DNA from: Rhipidocladum racemiflorum
Taxonomy: Eukaryota; Streptophyta; Magnoliopsida; Poales; Poaceae
Length of the DNA stretch: 64,000 nt
Reading direction: 5' to 3'
Assembly: GCA_036346355.1 (NCBI GenBank)
Contig: CM070588.1
Coordinates: forward strand, 13,253,914 to 13,317,913
In this document: positions 1 through 11,894 of the stretch, piece by piece
How positions within the stretch are numbered: the stretch's first letter is position 1
Layout of the letters: the number at the start of each line of letters is the position of its first letter
Made by a program: the position numbers and the translations under genes
The notes under the pieces: model-generated
What the model was told of the DNA's origin: nothing
What the model saw: only the letters and a program-made list of their open reading frames with translations
The model's database searches: none

Positions 1-2900
1 CTAGAGGCGAAATTTATCCGCCTTGCCGATACTGGCCCGAGTGGGTCTCAAACATCGCCCCCTGTGAGGAAGAAAACGGCAAACTTAGGGTATGTGTCGA
101 TTTTAGAGATTTAAACAAAGCTCGCCAAAGATGAGTACCCGATGCCCATAGCCGATATGCTTATCGATGCTGAGATCCGAATAAAATCATAAGTTTTTTG
201 GGCGGAACGCCGGATACAATCAGATATTCATGGCGGCCGATATACCCAAAACGGCTTTCAGATGTCCAGGGGCTTTAGGGCTATATGAATGGAAAGTTAT
301 GACCTTCGGTTTAAAAAAATGCCGGTGCTACTTATCAACGTGCTATGAACCATATCTTCCATGATTTGATCGCACATCGTGGAAATATACATTGACGACG
401 TAGTGGTAAAATCCAAAGAAGACTGGCAACATTTAGCCGATCTGAGAAAAATGTTCGAAAGCACAAGGTTACATGGGTTAAAAATGAACCCTCTCAAATG
501 TGCTTTCGGAGTATCGGCTGGACAATTTCTTGAGTTTACGGTGCATGAAGGAGGGATTGAAGTAAACCCAACCAAAGTGAAAGCCATAGCCGATACTAAA
601 CCACCGGCATGTAAAAAGGAGTTGCGGTGTTGATTGGGAAAATCAATTACTTGCGGCGTTTTATCTCAAACTTGTCGGGACGTATTCGGGCCTTCACACG
701 GCTAGCAAGATTAAAGATAACCAAGAGTTTAAGTGGAAGCCGATCAGCAAAAGGCTTTCGACTTAACGACATAAAGGTTATCGACAAGTCCACCAAGATT
801 GACGCACCAAAACACGGTATACCTTTTAGACTATATATATCGGTGAAGGTGATTCGATTGGGCAGTTTTAACACAAGAAGCCGATAGGAAGGAAGCAATA
901 TATTACTTAAGCCCGACGTCTTCTAGATGCAGTAAAACCGTATCCCTTAGTAGAAAAATTATGCTTGTCATTATACTTTGCTTGCACCAAGTTAAGACAT
1001 TATATCTTTGGCGTCAAATGCGTTATAATATGCAAAACCGATGTAGTTAAATACATATTATCGGCACCCATCCTGTGAGGTCGGCTTGGTAAATGGGCAT
1101 ACGCCCTAACGAGTTTGAGTTATCCTATGAATCATTTAAATCTGTGAAAGGACAAAGTGGCCGATTTTATCACAGAGTGAAACATTAGTAGGAACATTAG
1201 TAGGAACAACTAGTGTAACTCCTTGGCGGTATATTTTGATAGATCCTGCTTGCCAAGAAGCGGCGTCGGTGTAATATTAGTTTCACCTAGGAAAGAAGAG
1301 TATGGCTTCATGTATCGGCTAAGTAGCCGATGTTCAAATAATCAAGCGAGTATGAAGCGTTATTAAAGGGTCTACAATCAAGTTAGATAGCATCGGAGTG
1401 AAGGATGTCGAAGCTTTGGAGATTCGATGTTAATTGTACACAAGTCAAAGGGGAGTACCGATGCAATGATGATACACTAACCCAGACATGCATCAATGCC
1501 TCAGATCATCGAGATGTTCACTACATTTTCCATAGAACATATCCCGAGAGAGGCTAATAGTAAAGCCAACCGATTGGCACGGTGTGCATCAGTACAAGAT
1601 TGAAAATCGCGGGGACCAATCGAGCCAGGACGTTGGCCGATTTTATGTGTTCACCCCGACCGGAGAACGAGGAGATAAGGGATTATTTGTCGGACCACCA
1701 AGCCGACCGAGCAAAAGGTCGGCGCAAAGCACTCAAATATGTTCTACTAGAAGAGGTATTGTACTTTGGACCTATGGAAGGTTTGTTGTTAAGATGTCTA
1801 GGAACCTGAGGAAGCCAAAGTAGCAATGGGAGAAGTTCATGAAGGCATTTGTGGATCACATCAATCGGCCCATAAGATGAAATGAATTCTTGAGGCGAAC
1901 AGGATATTTTTTGGTAAACGATGTTGGAAGATTGTTTCAAATACTATAAAGGGTGCCAAGCGTACAAAATTTGGTAACATACAACAAGACTCATCGGCTT
2001 TACATCCGATCATCAAGCCTTGGCCATTTAGAGGATGGGGTATAGATATAATCGCCGGATATTTCCGTCATCCAAAGAAAGGACATAAATTCATCCTTAT
2101 GCGGCCACGGATTATTTCTCAAAATGGGTTGAGGCTGTACCACTCAAGAAGGTTACTAAGTAAAGAGCTGATCGACTTTGTAAATGAACACATCGTCCAT
2201 CGGTTTGGGATTCCACCAGACAATCACGATCGATCGTACTGCGTGTTCATGTCCAGTAATTCAAAGGTTTTCTTGAAGTCTTGGGATAAAATTACTCAAC
2301 TCTTCCCCTTACTCGCTCGAGGCCAATGGGCGTGCCGAGTCGTCAAACAAAACATTGATAAAGTCTGATAAAAGAAGAATTGAGGAAGAACCAAGGAAAT
2401 GGCATTCAGCAGCCGGAAGCTTTATGGGCTTATCGACTATCTCATCACGGATCAACTAAGTTGTCACCTTTTCAGTTGGTATACGGACAAGAAGCCGTTT
2501 GCCCGTGAAATCAACATCGCTCAAGAAGGCTATATGAGCAAGATAAGATATCAACGATGAATACAAGCACGATGCTTGACAATCTAGATGATTTAGTCAA
2601 CTAAAGTGATCACTCTAGATCGGCTTAAAAGGAATAAAGAGAGGGTTGCCAAGTCATACAATAAAAAAGTGATTTTAAAATCGTTCAATCAAGCCGATTT
2701 AGTATGGAAAACCGTGTTGCCAATCGGGTCTAAGGATAATCGATTCTCAAGTGGTCCCCCAACGTGGGAAGGTCCTTATAAGATAAATCGTAGATTGATG
2801 GAAATTAAATATATCTTTGGAGTCCTTAGATGGGTTCATACTACCTAAGGCAATCAACGGAAAGTACTTAAAAGCGTATTACCCAGCATATGGGTCGGGA
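1..2900 (+). pseudogene. pol: Decayed Tat-type gypsy pol (RT, RNase H, aRNH, integrase)
   Basis: This is the 3' two thirds of a gypsy pol gene, read left to right and entering from beyond the window. The RT palm shows IYIDDVVVKSK near 380-415, followed by the LHGLKMNPLKCAFGV block. A second, archaeal-type RNase H is visible at about 1230-1560 as broken pieces (YGFMYRLSSRCSNNQA, then IEHIPREANSKANRLA), which is characteristic of the Tat lineage. Integrase runs from about 1820: zinc-finger region, then GWGIDIIAGYF with the first catalytic Asp, a degraded second Asp block near 2220, LSPFQLVYGQEAVCP near 2460, and the typical C-terminal INGKYLKAYYP at about 2850. Stops and frameshifts occur every 100-300 bases, so no functional protein is possible. 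The lineage call rests on the aRNH and overall order; I am confident of gypsy pol and fairly confident of Tat. Confidence 0.85.
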
Positions 2901-5900
2901 CCTAATTACAGGAAGAAAACATCAGGTAGATTACAAAACACGCATATAAAAGCAGTCATACAAATGAATGTCGAGGACAAATATTCATCATAACCGATTA
3001 AAGAGTTTACAAAATATTCCAGATGATAATACACCGAGTGTTGTTTTCAATGAAGCCCCCGAGCAGGCAGATGGGCTCCCAAAGCCGACAATGCTGCTGC
3101 TGCTCTACCAATAGTAGCTTGAGCGCTATCTATTAGTCGTTCATCGGCTTCTGCATTGCCTGGAACTGGGATTATCTTGGCTGATTGGCTCTTAACCTTG
3201 GCAAAAACTTCACTGATTCTTTGCCTGAATCGATAGTGAAGATGCCGATCTCAGAATACCGATTTGGCAATCTGCAAGTTCTTTTGTAACCAAGGCCAAT
3301 TTGTTCTTCAAGTTTTTTCTTGAGTCGACTCGCTCTTGGGCCTTAGTCTTGGCCGATTTCAGCACAATGAAGACTCGGTCAAAAGCACTCTTCGAGATTT
3401 AGCATCCGCTATGAGTTGGTCCAGAATCTCTTGGTCGGCTTGCTGGGCCTTCCTGCTCAATTCTTGCTTTGGCTGACTTCCGCGTCTAGCGACGAGCGCC
3501 TGCGTCAAGTGAGCACTCAAGCGGTGCATTCATTGCGGCGGAAGGAGATCGGCTTGCATGGCACGCCATGGCATCCCTCGGTGGTTGCGTGTTAGCCGAG
3601 AGCCGCCGCTTGTTGCATCACCTCGCCCGAAGACGATTAAGTCGCTCCTGCGATACCCGGCGCCAGCGATAAAGAACGATCTTGGAAGCAGAGGCCGCTA
3701 TTATACGTTGAATGTCACCGTAGTCGTGGCCACAATCTCTCTCAGTCGTCAAGCTCGTCAAGGAAAAGCCTAAAAGGTCGGCTAAAGTCCATTGACGGAG
3801 TCAGGCCAGAGCAGGTTTTGGAGGTAGCGAAGCGGATGGCGGAAGCAGGAGCCACACCGGCAAGATAAGCACGTCGGTTTGAGTTTTCTCTGCGCATCGG
3901 CTTCTAGCAATTGAACGGAGGGGGTTTCTGAAAATATTTTCACGGTAAGATCAAGGAAGACAAATTTAAATCAAGAAGCGAGGTTGAAGCTAACGCGTCG
4001 ATCCGGTTGGAGATGATGTCTGCGGCCACGGCTTGTTTTGGGGATCGCCAATCAACGACTTTTACGGCTCTTCTTCTCGAAAATTATAAACAAGGGGTTG
4101 GCCGAGCAGCAAGCATGAAGACTTCGCCTACAAAGGAGTCCGAACAATTGACGTACTTTTGGGGCGCCGGGCGGCAAGATCAGATAGTGATGGGCTATTG
4201 ACCCCCAACGTGCGGAGGATAAACCGCAAGAGAGGTCGATGACCTTGGCCGCTTGGGAGCGATCGTCTCGATGCGGCTTGCTGAGTTGATCTCTTGCTAG
4301 CCTAAAAGGGAAAAGATATGGTTAAGTCTGAAAATCTTGTCCCAATAAAACATCAAAATGAAAATACCTCTCTAGACGAAGTTAGCATCGCCGAACTCGA
4401 AAGACCCAGCCGACGGTCTCTGGCTCGGCTCGAGCTTAAGGAAGAAGATAGGACCTGAATGATGCGCCTCTGCAGGAGTGCCTCGGCTATAGAAGCCCAC
4501 CATGTGGTAAATTGGCCTGATCGACGTGTGTTTAACACGAGAAATGGCAAGTCTACCACATGGAGTTCATCGACTAGCTTCGATAATAAGCTCCGTAAGT
4601 AGTAGAGTTGGTTACTTTGTTTCGTGGTTTGATCATACTAAGCAAAGGAAAGTAGGGAATGGTTTGTCCAGAAACCGGTGGCGTGCATAAACGAAGGATG
4701 ATAGAATTCATAGGTCACTGAAATGTTCTGTTTGAGTACTTGCCGAACGTGAAGGATGCAAGGAGAAATCAGCAGGGAAGCAGGTCAGAGTGGATTGGGG
4801 CATTAGAGAGCTATCGGAGTTTAAAGCGAAGAAAAGAAGGCCACGGAGATCGGCTAATTGGTCAGACTAAAAGAAATCTCTACAGTTGAAAGAGGCTTGG
4901 TTAAGATGCAAGAAAAAGGATAAGTATTTATGAAAGCCGAGAGAGATTTTTGTTCATCGATGAACACATGATAAATTTTTCACTGGGGATCGGCTAGGTT
5001 GGAATACAGGACGGCACCCTCGTGAAAGTCTTCTGGGAAAGCCGATTCTTCGAAGGGTCAGGATAATGAGGCGGCAAAAAAGCAGAAAGCCAAATCTGGA
5101 TAAACCAAAGAGGGCCGCCAACATTACCGGCGACATAGGAACCATTGCCGTGAAAAGCCGACTCATGATATGCATCATGTGGTATCTGGCGCCCAGCAAG
5201 GATTTCCTAAAGCTGGCCGATGACCCATAACTAGTTGTTCGACATAAATTGATAGACTGGGTTGGTCCTAGAGAAGCGCCACAGGAAGAGGAATCGGTCT
5301 AGCCATAAGTTGATAAAGGCTACATGTTCTTCATCAAATCTGAGGGCAGTTACTTTGTTGTTATTTTGGATGTATTTGGACCAACCTTCTCCTTTTTTTG
5401 GTCAATTTGTAATCGAGGTTTCCCACTAAAAGCCGATATTTGTTCTCCATCGTGCCTAAGACGATAATTCAGCCATGTCTAAAAGGGTTGGGCCGATGGG
5501 AAGTTAGGAAAAGAAGGCGTTAAAAGAGTCCGACTAAATAGCAGGCAGCGCTACTAAAGATTCGTTGGGCTCGGGCAACTAAGGACATGGGGATACACTC
5601 AAGAATGCCCATACCTTCCCCACTCTGCTCTCTTTTGGGCCGATACTCTAATGTAGGACCTCCAGCCCTTGAGTAGCCGTCGGCCAAGCCCTAAAACTTT
5701 TTGACCACTCGTTGATGTTATAACCAGGAGCCGATAAAGGGAGTCTAGGGATTTCATCTCCGATAGCGATGTCGGTTCTATGGTTCCTATAGGACCTAGG
5801 AAGTACCGGATGATCGCTATCTGGGATCGGAACAAGTACGAGATGCGTCCATTTCAGCCGATGCTATGAGAAGAAGGGTTGAGCGGAGGAAAGCCGATTT
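2901..5900. other. Noncoding 3' region of the old Tat-type element
   Basis: No sustained reading frame is visible on either strand. By position (after integrase, before the probable 3' LTR) it corresponds to the place where Tat-type elements often carry an antisense gene, and short minus-strand open stretches occur (for example 4954-5199 and 5599-5835), but I could not match any of them to the gypsy-type transposon domain seen in the younger element at 17275. The stretch is unusually dense in GCCGAT and its complement ATCGGC. The assignment is inference from position. Confidence 0.45.
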
Positions 5901-6745
5901 CGGGATTGGCGAGCACGCCCAGGGTGAAAATGACCGCAGGGGCCTCATATTTATACCTCGGTGAAAAAGGTGAAAAGGCGAGAACGATTCTTTGCATTAA
6001 AAGCACGAGAGCATTGCGCGCCATTAATGGGAAGTTACCGAGGTGAATCCTAAGCGACAAGCCGATCGGAAAAGATGAAGGATTTTGAAAGATAACAAGT
6101 TACCTTTTCAAAAATGGGGGGCATATCTTTGCACCAAAATTCGGCATGAATTAAAATCGGTCTAAAGATAGAAAAGTATTCGTCTGAAAGGAATTGGTAA
6201 ACGACTCGGAAAAAGGAATCCGTTTCTAAAAAAGGAAAGGAAATTGGATAAGAGACCGACATGGGTAAATACACCGTATCCATGTGCGACTTTCGGATCG
6301 GCGGGCGTGTTATAAAAGGGGGTAGACTCAAAGCAAAAAACACAATCAATTCCAACAACACCGCTTTTACAGCCTTTTCTTTTACATTGCTTTAGCTTCA
6401 TAGATCTCTCTGCCAAGTCGACGGAATCAACATAGTTGCTTATCGCCGATTGTTGATTTTGGCCGATTTCACCCAGGTTTGATCTGCTTGCTTTTTAGGC
6501 GCATCGCCTTCTCGGCCGATTTTACCTTTGTATCACGGATCAATCAGAACCGGTTGATCTAGTTATCTCCTAATCGGTTCTTGCCGACTAGCGAAAAGCC
6601 GATAGATCCTTGTTTATCGGCTTCGATCAAATTACAAATTCTACCTTGTCGATTTCAGGTCAAATCGACTGGCACGCTCTGCAAACCCGGTGTTTGTCTT
6701 GTGTGTTCGAGGCCTAAAACCCCCTTCACGTTTTTAGCGCGAACA
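5900..6745 (+). repeat. Probable 3' LTR of the old Tat-type element (left edge uncertain)
   Basis: A TATA box (TATAAAAG, 6311-6318) is followed by about 430 bases of leader-like sequence ending in GCGCGAACA near 6745, as expected for U3-R-U5 of an LTR in the same direction as the pol remnant upstream. The GCCGAT-rich texture of the element stops just here, which supports this as its end. The 5' boundary of the LTR could not be fixed because there is no second LTR in the window to compare. The true left edge may lie several hundred bases either way. Confidence 0.45.
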
Positions 6746-8478
6746 ACTGGTTAAAGCAGTTTCAGCAGTAGAGAAAATAAAGCAGGTGCATCGTAGCAAA
6801 TCCAATATAAGTTCAGTTTCTCAAAAATAATGGCTGAGTCTAGATCATACGTTTTCCATTAGTCCTTCGAGAGCTGGAATAGGGCCATGCCAAAAAAACA
6901 TAGTTGAATGATCACACAACGGACCAACCCATATGGTAGAATAGGACCATTCCATAGACCATGCATACCTATGTCTTGCACAAGGGCTCAGGCAATGGAT
7001 GTCTAATTTACGGGGCTAACCAACAACAAAAAAGGTTTAGGTATGATCAATCCTAGAATCGAACGATCTCCTGACAGCACAAATACATAAACAGTAGAAG
7101 TTTACTTACCAAATCCTTCCAGAAACAGCCTTCTTGAATCATATGATCCACTTGCCACCATTTCCATTTGCAGGATCATGCCAAATCAAACTCCATTAAC
7201 CACTATAAACATGGACAGATACAACACTACACTAAGAACCACCGCGATTAACAGCACTGTGTTCCGAGTAATACCTCCCAGAGGGGGCGGACGCCCTCCT
7301 TGAAAAGTTGCAGGTCGGTGGGGCTCGGCAGGGAAGATGGGCGCGAGAGGCGACAGTATGTAACACCTCCATGGACTCACATGTAAGAGGAGTGGGAGAG
7401 AGGTATAAGTAGAGACTATACTCAGGAAAGACAGGAAAAAATGAATTGAATCAGTTATCCCTTTTCCTTCTGCTTCTTCTTCGTTTCCTGGTTTCCGTGG
7501 CTTGTTCTTCAGTTTATCCTCCCGTTCGCTTGCCTCACGTCCCATATCATCTGGTGGCCAGGGGGTCTGATCTCACGCCCGGATCACTCGTCGGACAGGG
7601 GACATAACATCCTGGTTGCCCATCGCCGCCGCGAGCTCGGCAGGGTCGGTCCAATGTGAGATTCAGGTACGGTTTCGAGGAGACTGAGAGCCAGATCGGG
7701 CTGGGGAATCGGAGGATCGAGGAAATCGGAATGCAAGAACAAACGGGGAAAGAAAACATACGCAATGAAGGAGATTCGATCCCGCCGGCGGAATAACACA
7801 GCGTCGAAAGCAATAACAACGCTGGAGCCAGCCATTCACCACTGCATGACTACGGGGGGCGACGGCTGATGATGGGAGCGACGGCGAAGGAAAGAGGCGG
7901 CGACGGCGGCCGGGAGGGAGAGCGGTCGGCCGATGAGCGGATGAGAAGGAATGGAGGGGAACGGTGCGTAGCCTCAAGGGCTCCACGGACCCCGATTCCA
8001 CGACGCTTTATCAGGCATCGACTGGACACACGGTGAGCCGGATGGAAATCGAACCGAGCAAATCGACCGCTTGAGCAAGGACCCGTATGCAAATATGGAG
8101 AACAACGGGTTTTCTCCGCACAGGGCGCCGACGTGGCAACGCTGAGCGCTCGCCATTCCCACCCCTTGTAGGATAGTTAATATTGGTAATGAAAGATCAA
8201 ACAGTCTAAATCAAATGTTCACATTAAACCATTGCTCAGATTACAAATTGTTCATACGGTAGACAACATTAGAGTGCCCCAGAAAATTGCAATGTGACTT
8301 TATTGTTTCAAAGAGATACAGTGTTGAAGCGAAATGGTAACAACTACAAACTATAACGAGGATCCAACAGTAAAGACTCCGTTTTGATGCAACGATGGTA
8401 AAAGTAGGAGCTGTGGACGCAGTCGGTGTTGCTGTAGTGATCCTCCCAACCCCGCCCCGCCCCAGGATAAATTGCAGT
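6746..8478. other. Unassigned DNA with a GC-rich block; no recognised gene
   Basis: About 1.7 kb between the old gypsy LTR and a MITE candidate. The left 400 bases are AT-rich and featureless to me. From about 7480 to 8150 the sequence becomes GC-rich with long accidental open frames on the minus strand. The longest (7186-7545, minus, 119 codons) starts with a charged stretch and ends in a hydrophobic segment (LLIAVVLSVVLYLSMFIV), but I recognise no family and codon use is unconvincing. A TATA-like AGGTATAAGTAGAG lies at 7401-7414 on the plus strand. It could be a degraded LTR or the 5' end of a lost host gene; I cannot decide. Confidence 0.3.
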
Positions 8479-8705
8479 CGGTGCGTTTGGTTGTCTGTAT
8501 CAAATGGTAGAGATGGTTCAAGAAAAAATTTATCCATGCGTTTGATTGCTTGAATTGAACCATCTCATCCTGGATCAAGTGATACAAATTTAAGAAAATA
8601 TTCCCTCTAGATGCTGAACCATCTCATTCACCAAAAATAATGGAATCAAATAGTACAAAATCATCTCATCACATTCAACCTCATCCTATGAACCAAACAC
8701 ACCCT
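8479..8705. mobile_element. MITE candidate with GTGTGTTTGGTT-type inverted ends
   Basis: The left end reads GTGCGTTTGGTTGTCTG and the right end, on the other strand, AGGGTGTGTTTGGTTCATAG, giving imperfect terminal inverted repeats around a 230-base AT-rich noncoding core that repeats the words CATCTCAT, ATCAAATGGTAG and CCATCTCATC in both orientations. Ends of this GTGTTTGGTT type are common on small nonautonomous DNA elements of grasses (established knowledge). I see no clear target-site duplication, so the superfamily is left open. Confidence 0.55.
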
Positions 8706-9284
8706 AAAGATCACACCGGCAGATGAACGTACCTGAGACGACGGCGCCGGTCGACGTGCGGTGGCGTCAGTCGATCACCGGTAATTTCTTGCACGGCGAA
8801 TAGGTTTGACCGGGGAAGCGCCGCTGTATTCCAGCTCGTCGGAAACGACGTGCGAATAGGACGGATTGGGTTGGTCTTCTTCGCCAGACCATGGAGGCAT
8901 GAAGCAGCGACCGGGACCAGCAGCCAGAGGCGTAATCAAGTCTTCCGCGAGTTCCTTCCTGGCCCATTTACTACCACGGCAGGTTTTCTTTTGACATCAA
9001 TCCACTGGTTATGTTTGATAATGCTCCAACATCCTCCCCTTTTAACAAATTTTTGAAGTCTGCAAGAAACTTGTTGGACGAATTAACGGCTGGCCACATT
9101 ATCTTACTGTGGAAGCTGGCTGGCCAGATGTCTGTGCAAGCGAGCGTGCACCAAGTCCACCACGATCAAGTCCACCGAATTTAAAGCACACTAGTGAGAG
9201 CCGCGCGCTCCGCCGCGCCGTGCGAAATTTAATCCAAGTTTTTATCTCAAAAAAAAGGTAGGAACATCACCTTATGCGCTTATT
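8706..9284. other. Unassigned intergenic sequence
   Basis: GC-rich at 8710-8960, then AT-rich. Short open stretches exist on both strands near 8770-9050, but none has recognisable motifs. A GC-rich inverted-looking patch lies near 9200-9225. I see nothing further that can be supported. Confidence 0.3.
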
Positions 9285-9940
9285 TTCCGGTGAAAAATGA
9301 GGGGAAACGGGTAAAAACGGAGAAACGACGGACGAAAACCGAATTCCCATTTTTTTGTGGGGAAATGGCCAAGAAAACATTTTTCTCATGCTCCGGAGAA
9401 AAAAATGGATAACGAAAATTTTGTTTTTCAGGCAAAACAGAGAAAGGAAACGGCCTCACATATTTTTTTTGGGAAATAGCCACCGAAAACATTTTCCCCA
9501 TGCTCCGGAGGGAAAACGGCTCACGAAAATATTTTTTCCGGGCAAAACGGAGAAAGGAAACGGTTTTACATTTTTTTTTGGATAAACGGCCAACGAAAAC
9601 ATTTTTCCCATGCTCCGGAGGAAAAACGGATCATGAAAACATTTTTTTCGGGTAAAACGGAGAAAGGAAACGGTCCCTCATTTTTTTTAGGGGGGAAATA
9701 GCCACCGAAAACATTTTTCCCATGCTCCGGAGGAAAAACGGATCACGAAAACATTTTTTTCGGGTAAAACGGAGAAAGAAAACGGTTACTCATTTTTTTT
9801 TGGGGGGGAAATAGCCACCGAAAACATTTTCCCCATGCTCTGGTGGAAAAACGGGACACCGAAAATATTTTTCGCATGCTTTGGAGAAAAAACGGACCCC
9901 GAAAATATTTTTTTCGAACAAAACGGAGAAAGGACCCGAA
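9285..9940. repeat. Minisatellite, about 110-bp unit, 5-6 copies
   Basis: The module GGAAATAGCCACCGAAAAC - poly(T) - CCCATGCTCCGG - AAAAACGG - TTTTTTTCGGG - AAAACGGAGAAAGGAAACGG recurs with copies beginning near 9361, 9470, 9579, 9691 and 9806, plus degenerate edge copies. Spacing drifts from 109 to 115 bases through changes in the T and G runs. It is noncoding; open frames across it are by-products of the repeat. Confidence 0.9.
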
Positions 9941-10132
9941 CGTAAAACGCGAGGACCTATTTGTTATAATTTTGGACCTGTTCGCTATTTTGAATAATTA
10001 GGAAAGGGCTCGTTCGTGATTCACGCTTAACGGGAGGTCCTCCATGCAAAACGGCAAACCAGGGACCTAAACGCGAAACGAAAAAATTATTTCCCTCTCA
10101 CATAAAATCACGTAAGGACCTAAACGTAATTT

Positions 10133-10235
10133 GAAAGAAACGGGGGGGGGCTTTGTGCAAAAAATGCAGGGACACATGAGTGGAAGAAACGGGGGCGGGG
10201 CTTTGCGCAAAAAATGCAGGGACACGTGGGGGGGC
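10133..10235. repeat. Two-copy 50-bp tandem duplication
   Basis: GAAACGGGGG...CTTTGTGCAAAAAATGCAGG, then GGGACACATGAGTG, is immediately repeated with a few substitutions (copies start at 10133 and 10183). A TATA-like CCTATAAGGGGG follows at about 10258-10270 on the plus strand, so this could be upstream promoter DNA of a degraded mobile element. Confidence 0.7.
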
Positions 10236-10261
10236 CGGTTGGCCCCCAATCTCTTCCCCTA

Positions 10262-11886
10262 TAAGGGGGTTTATATGTATGCGTGTGTATTTGGTGGGAA
10301 AATGCGTGATCGTGTTCTATAAAGCAATAGGTCTCCAGTAAATTTTCAGTGTGTTTACTAGAAGCGCATGCGTGTGTAATGTATGTTGAGTACAGGGTTT
10401 CACTTTTCGTTTCGAGATTACTTTTCGAGGTCCGAGCGGTACCGAAATTCGCGAAATTCGGTTCGAAATTCGTTAAAAACCGTTAGGTTTGAAAGTCAAA
10501 TGAATTTGAAATTTAGTCGAAAAGTCTCGAAATCTCCGAGCGAAATTCGCTCGAAACGGCTCGAAATTGCTCGAAAGGTTCAAATTCACTCGAAAAGCTC
10601 GACAAACCGGGTTCGAAACCGCTCGAAAAGGCTCAAATTACTTAAAAGACTTGAAAACCGATGGTAGTTGAAAAAAGAGGGAAAATGTAGAAAAATTAGG
10701 AAAAATTGTAAAAAAAATATTGTAAAACTTGGAAAAAAAAACCATTAAAGGCCAAAAATAATATTTGAAAAATTATTTCAACAAATATAACTACTAAATA
10801 TAATTGAATAAATATTGAAACATGCAGTGTGTTGTGAAGGTGTAGTCTAAAATTCTGATTCAAATGTTGCATTTATTTGATCAACAATGTATTTCCATTT
10901 AGTTTTTATGCACTATAATTGATAGTTTAATACTTGCATTCGTGTTGAATATTTAGTTATGATATGGCTCTTTCTCAAAATAATAGGAAAAAATGATAGA
11001 CGGTTTATTACTATAGGTCTCATATAATTCTATATTGATTGTTAATAAGTTAAACTGGGGATTTTGATTTAGTATAATGATCTCTTAGCAGTTTATATGT
11101 GATTTTAAGAAAAACTCAGATGTACGTTCTAAATACAGGTCATGATTTTATGGATAGTGCTCTTCTTGTCTCATGCTGTTGGTTTTTACAAAAAAATATT
11201 GGAATTAAATATACTTCAATAAATATGACAACTAAATATACTTCAACAAATATTTATACTAAATATACTTTAACAAATATTGCTACTAAATAAATTCAAG
11301 CCTGCAGGCCGAGTTTTTCTTCTTCTTTCTATTATCTACATTTTCAATTGCTCAAATACATCTCTAAAATCCGTATTTTCAAAAAATATTCACACCAATG
11401 GTCACAGGGCTATTAATACTAATTATAGAGAAATTTTGGATAAATTTTTCCAAATTTTTTATAATTTTTGAATTCAAATTTAAATTTGAGCGAATTTCAG
11501 AACGGTTTCTCTTTTCGACTTCGAGCGGTACGGGCGGATTTCGCGAAATCCGTTCGGATTTCAACGGAAAGTGAAACCCTGGTTGAGTATATGTCCACCT
11601 TGTACTTAAAAAAATATTATGTTTGTGAGGAAAAAAACATTACCTTGTTGCCCTACTTCACATTTCTACATAATCAAAACAATTTAGCACACAAGTGACA
11701 AGTCTTCTATTATATAGTCCATAAAAAATGAGCTGTCCTCTGCGACTATCCACAGCTGAGATAACACGTAACATTCTGGCATTTTGTTAGTAGCACCACC
11801 AGGCAGCCCTCCCAACAATTTTATCCCATAATAACATTGTTGTTCTGTGATATAATAAACCGGGGGATCACACCCAGGAAAAGTTG
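10262..11886 (+). repeat. Direct repeat, copy 1 (interrupted by the hAT-like element)
   Basis: The segments 10262-10392 and 11582-11886 together match 13405-13795 (copy 2). Shared landmarks in order are GTGATCGTGTTCTAT, GTGTGTTGAGTA-type site, GTCCACCTTGTACTTAA, ACATTACCTTGTTGCCCTA, TCTTCTATTATATAGTCC, CCACAGCTGAGATAACAC and CAACAATTTTATCCCATAAT. The insertion at 10393-11581 is missing from copy 2. The repeat is noncoding and of unknown origin. Confidence 0.85.
10393..11581. mobile_element. hAT-type nonautonomous DNA transposon
   Basis: The element begins CAGGGTTTCACTTT and ends with its exact inverse AAAGTGAAACCCTG. It is flanked by a perfect 8-bp target duplication GTTGAGTA (10385-10392 and 11582-11589). 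An 8-bp duplication with CAGGG-type ends is the hAT signature. The left subterminal 250 bases hold about nine copies of TCGAAA in GCTCGAAA-like contexts, typical of transposase binding arrays, and the right end carries a related TTCGCGAAATCCG palindrome. The AT-rich middle has no transposase. The paralogous repeat at about 13500 preserves the empty site. Confidence 0.88.
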
Positions 11887-11894
11887 AAATCATG

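Noticed and set aside
3558..3773. Possible small secreted protein frame
   Set aside because: No signal peptide, and it is embedded in the decayed tail of the old gypsy element.
7240..7610. Degraded copia LTR (TATA-like at 7401, CATAACA near 7608)
   Set aside because: Suggestive layout, but no primer site follows and no second copy exists in the window; left as unassigned.
9160..9240. Helitron 3' hairpin
   Set aside because: There is a GC-rich inverted patch but no CTRR end, no A|T insertion context, and no helicase.
9285..9940. CRISPR-like array
   Set aside because: Repeat units are contiguous 110-bp tandem copies without unique spacers, in a plant nuclear context.
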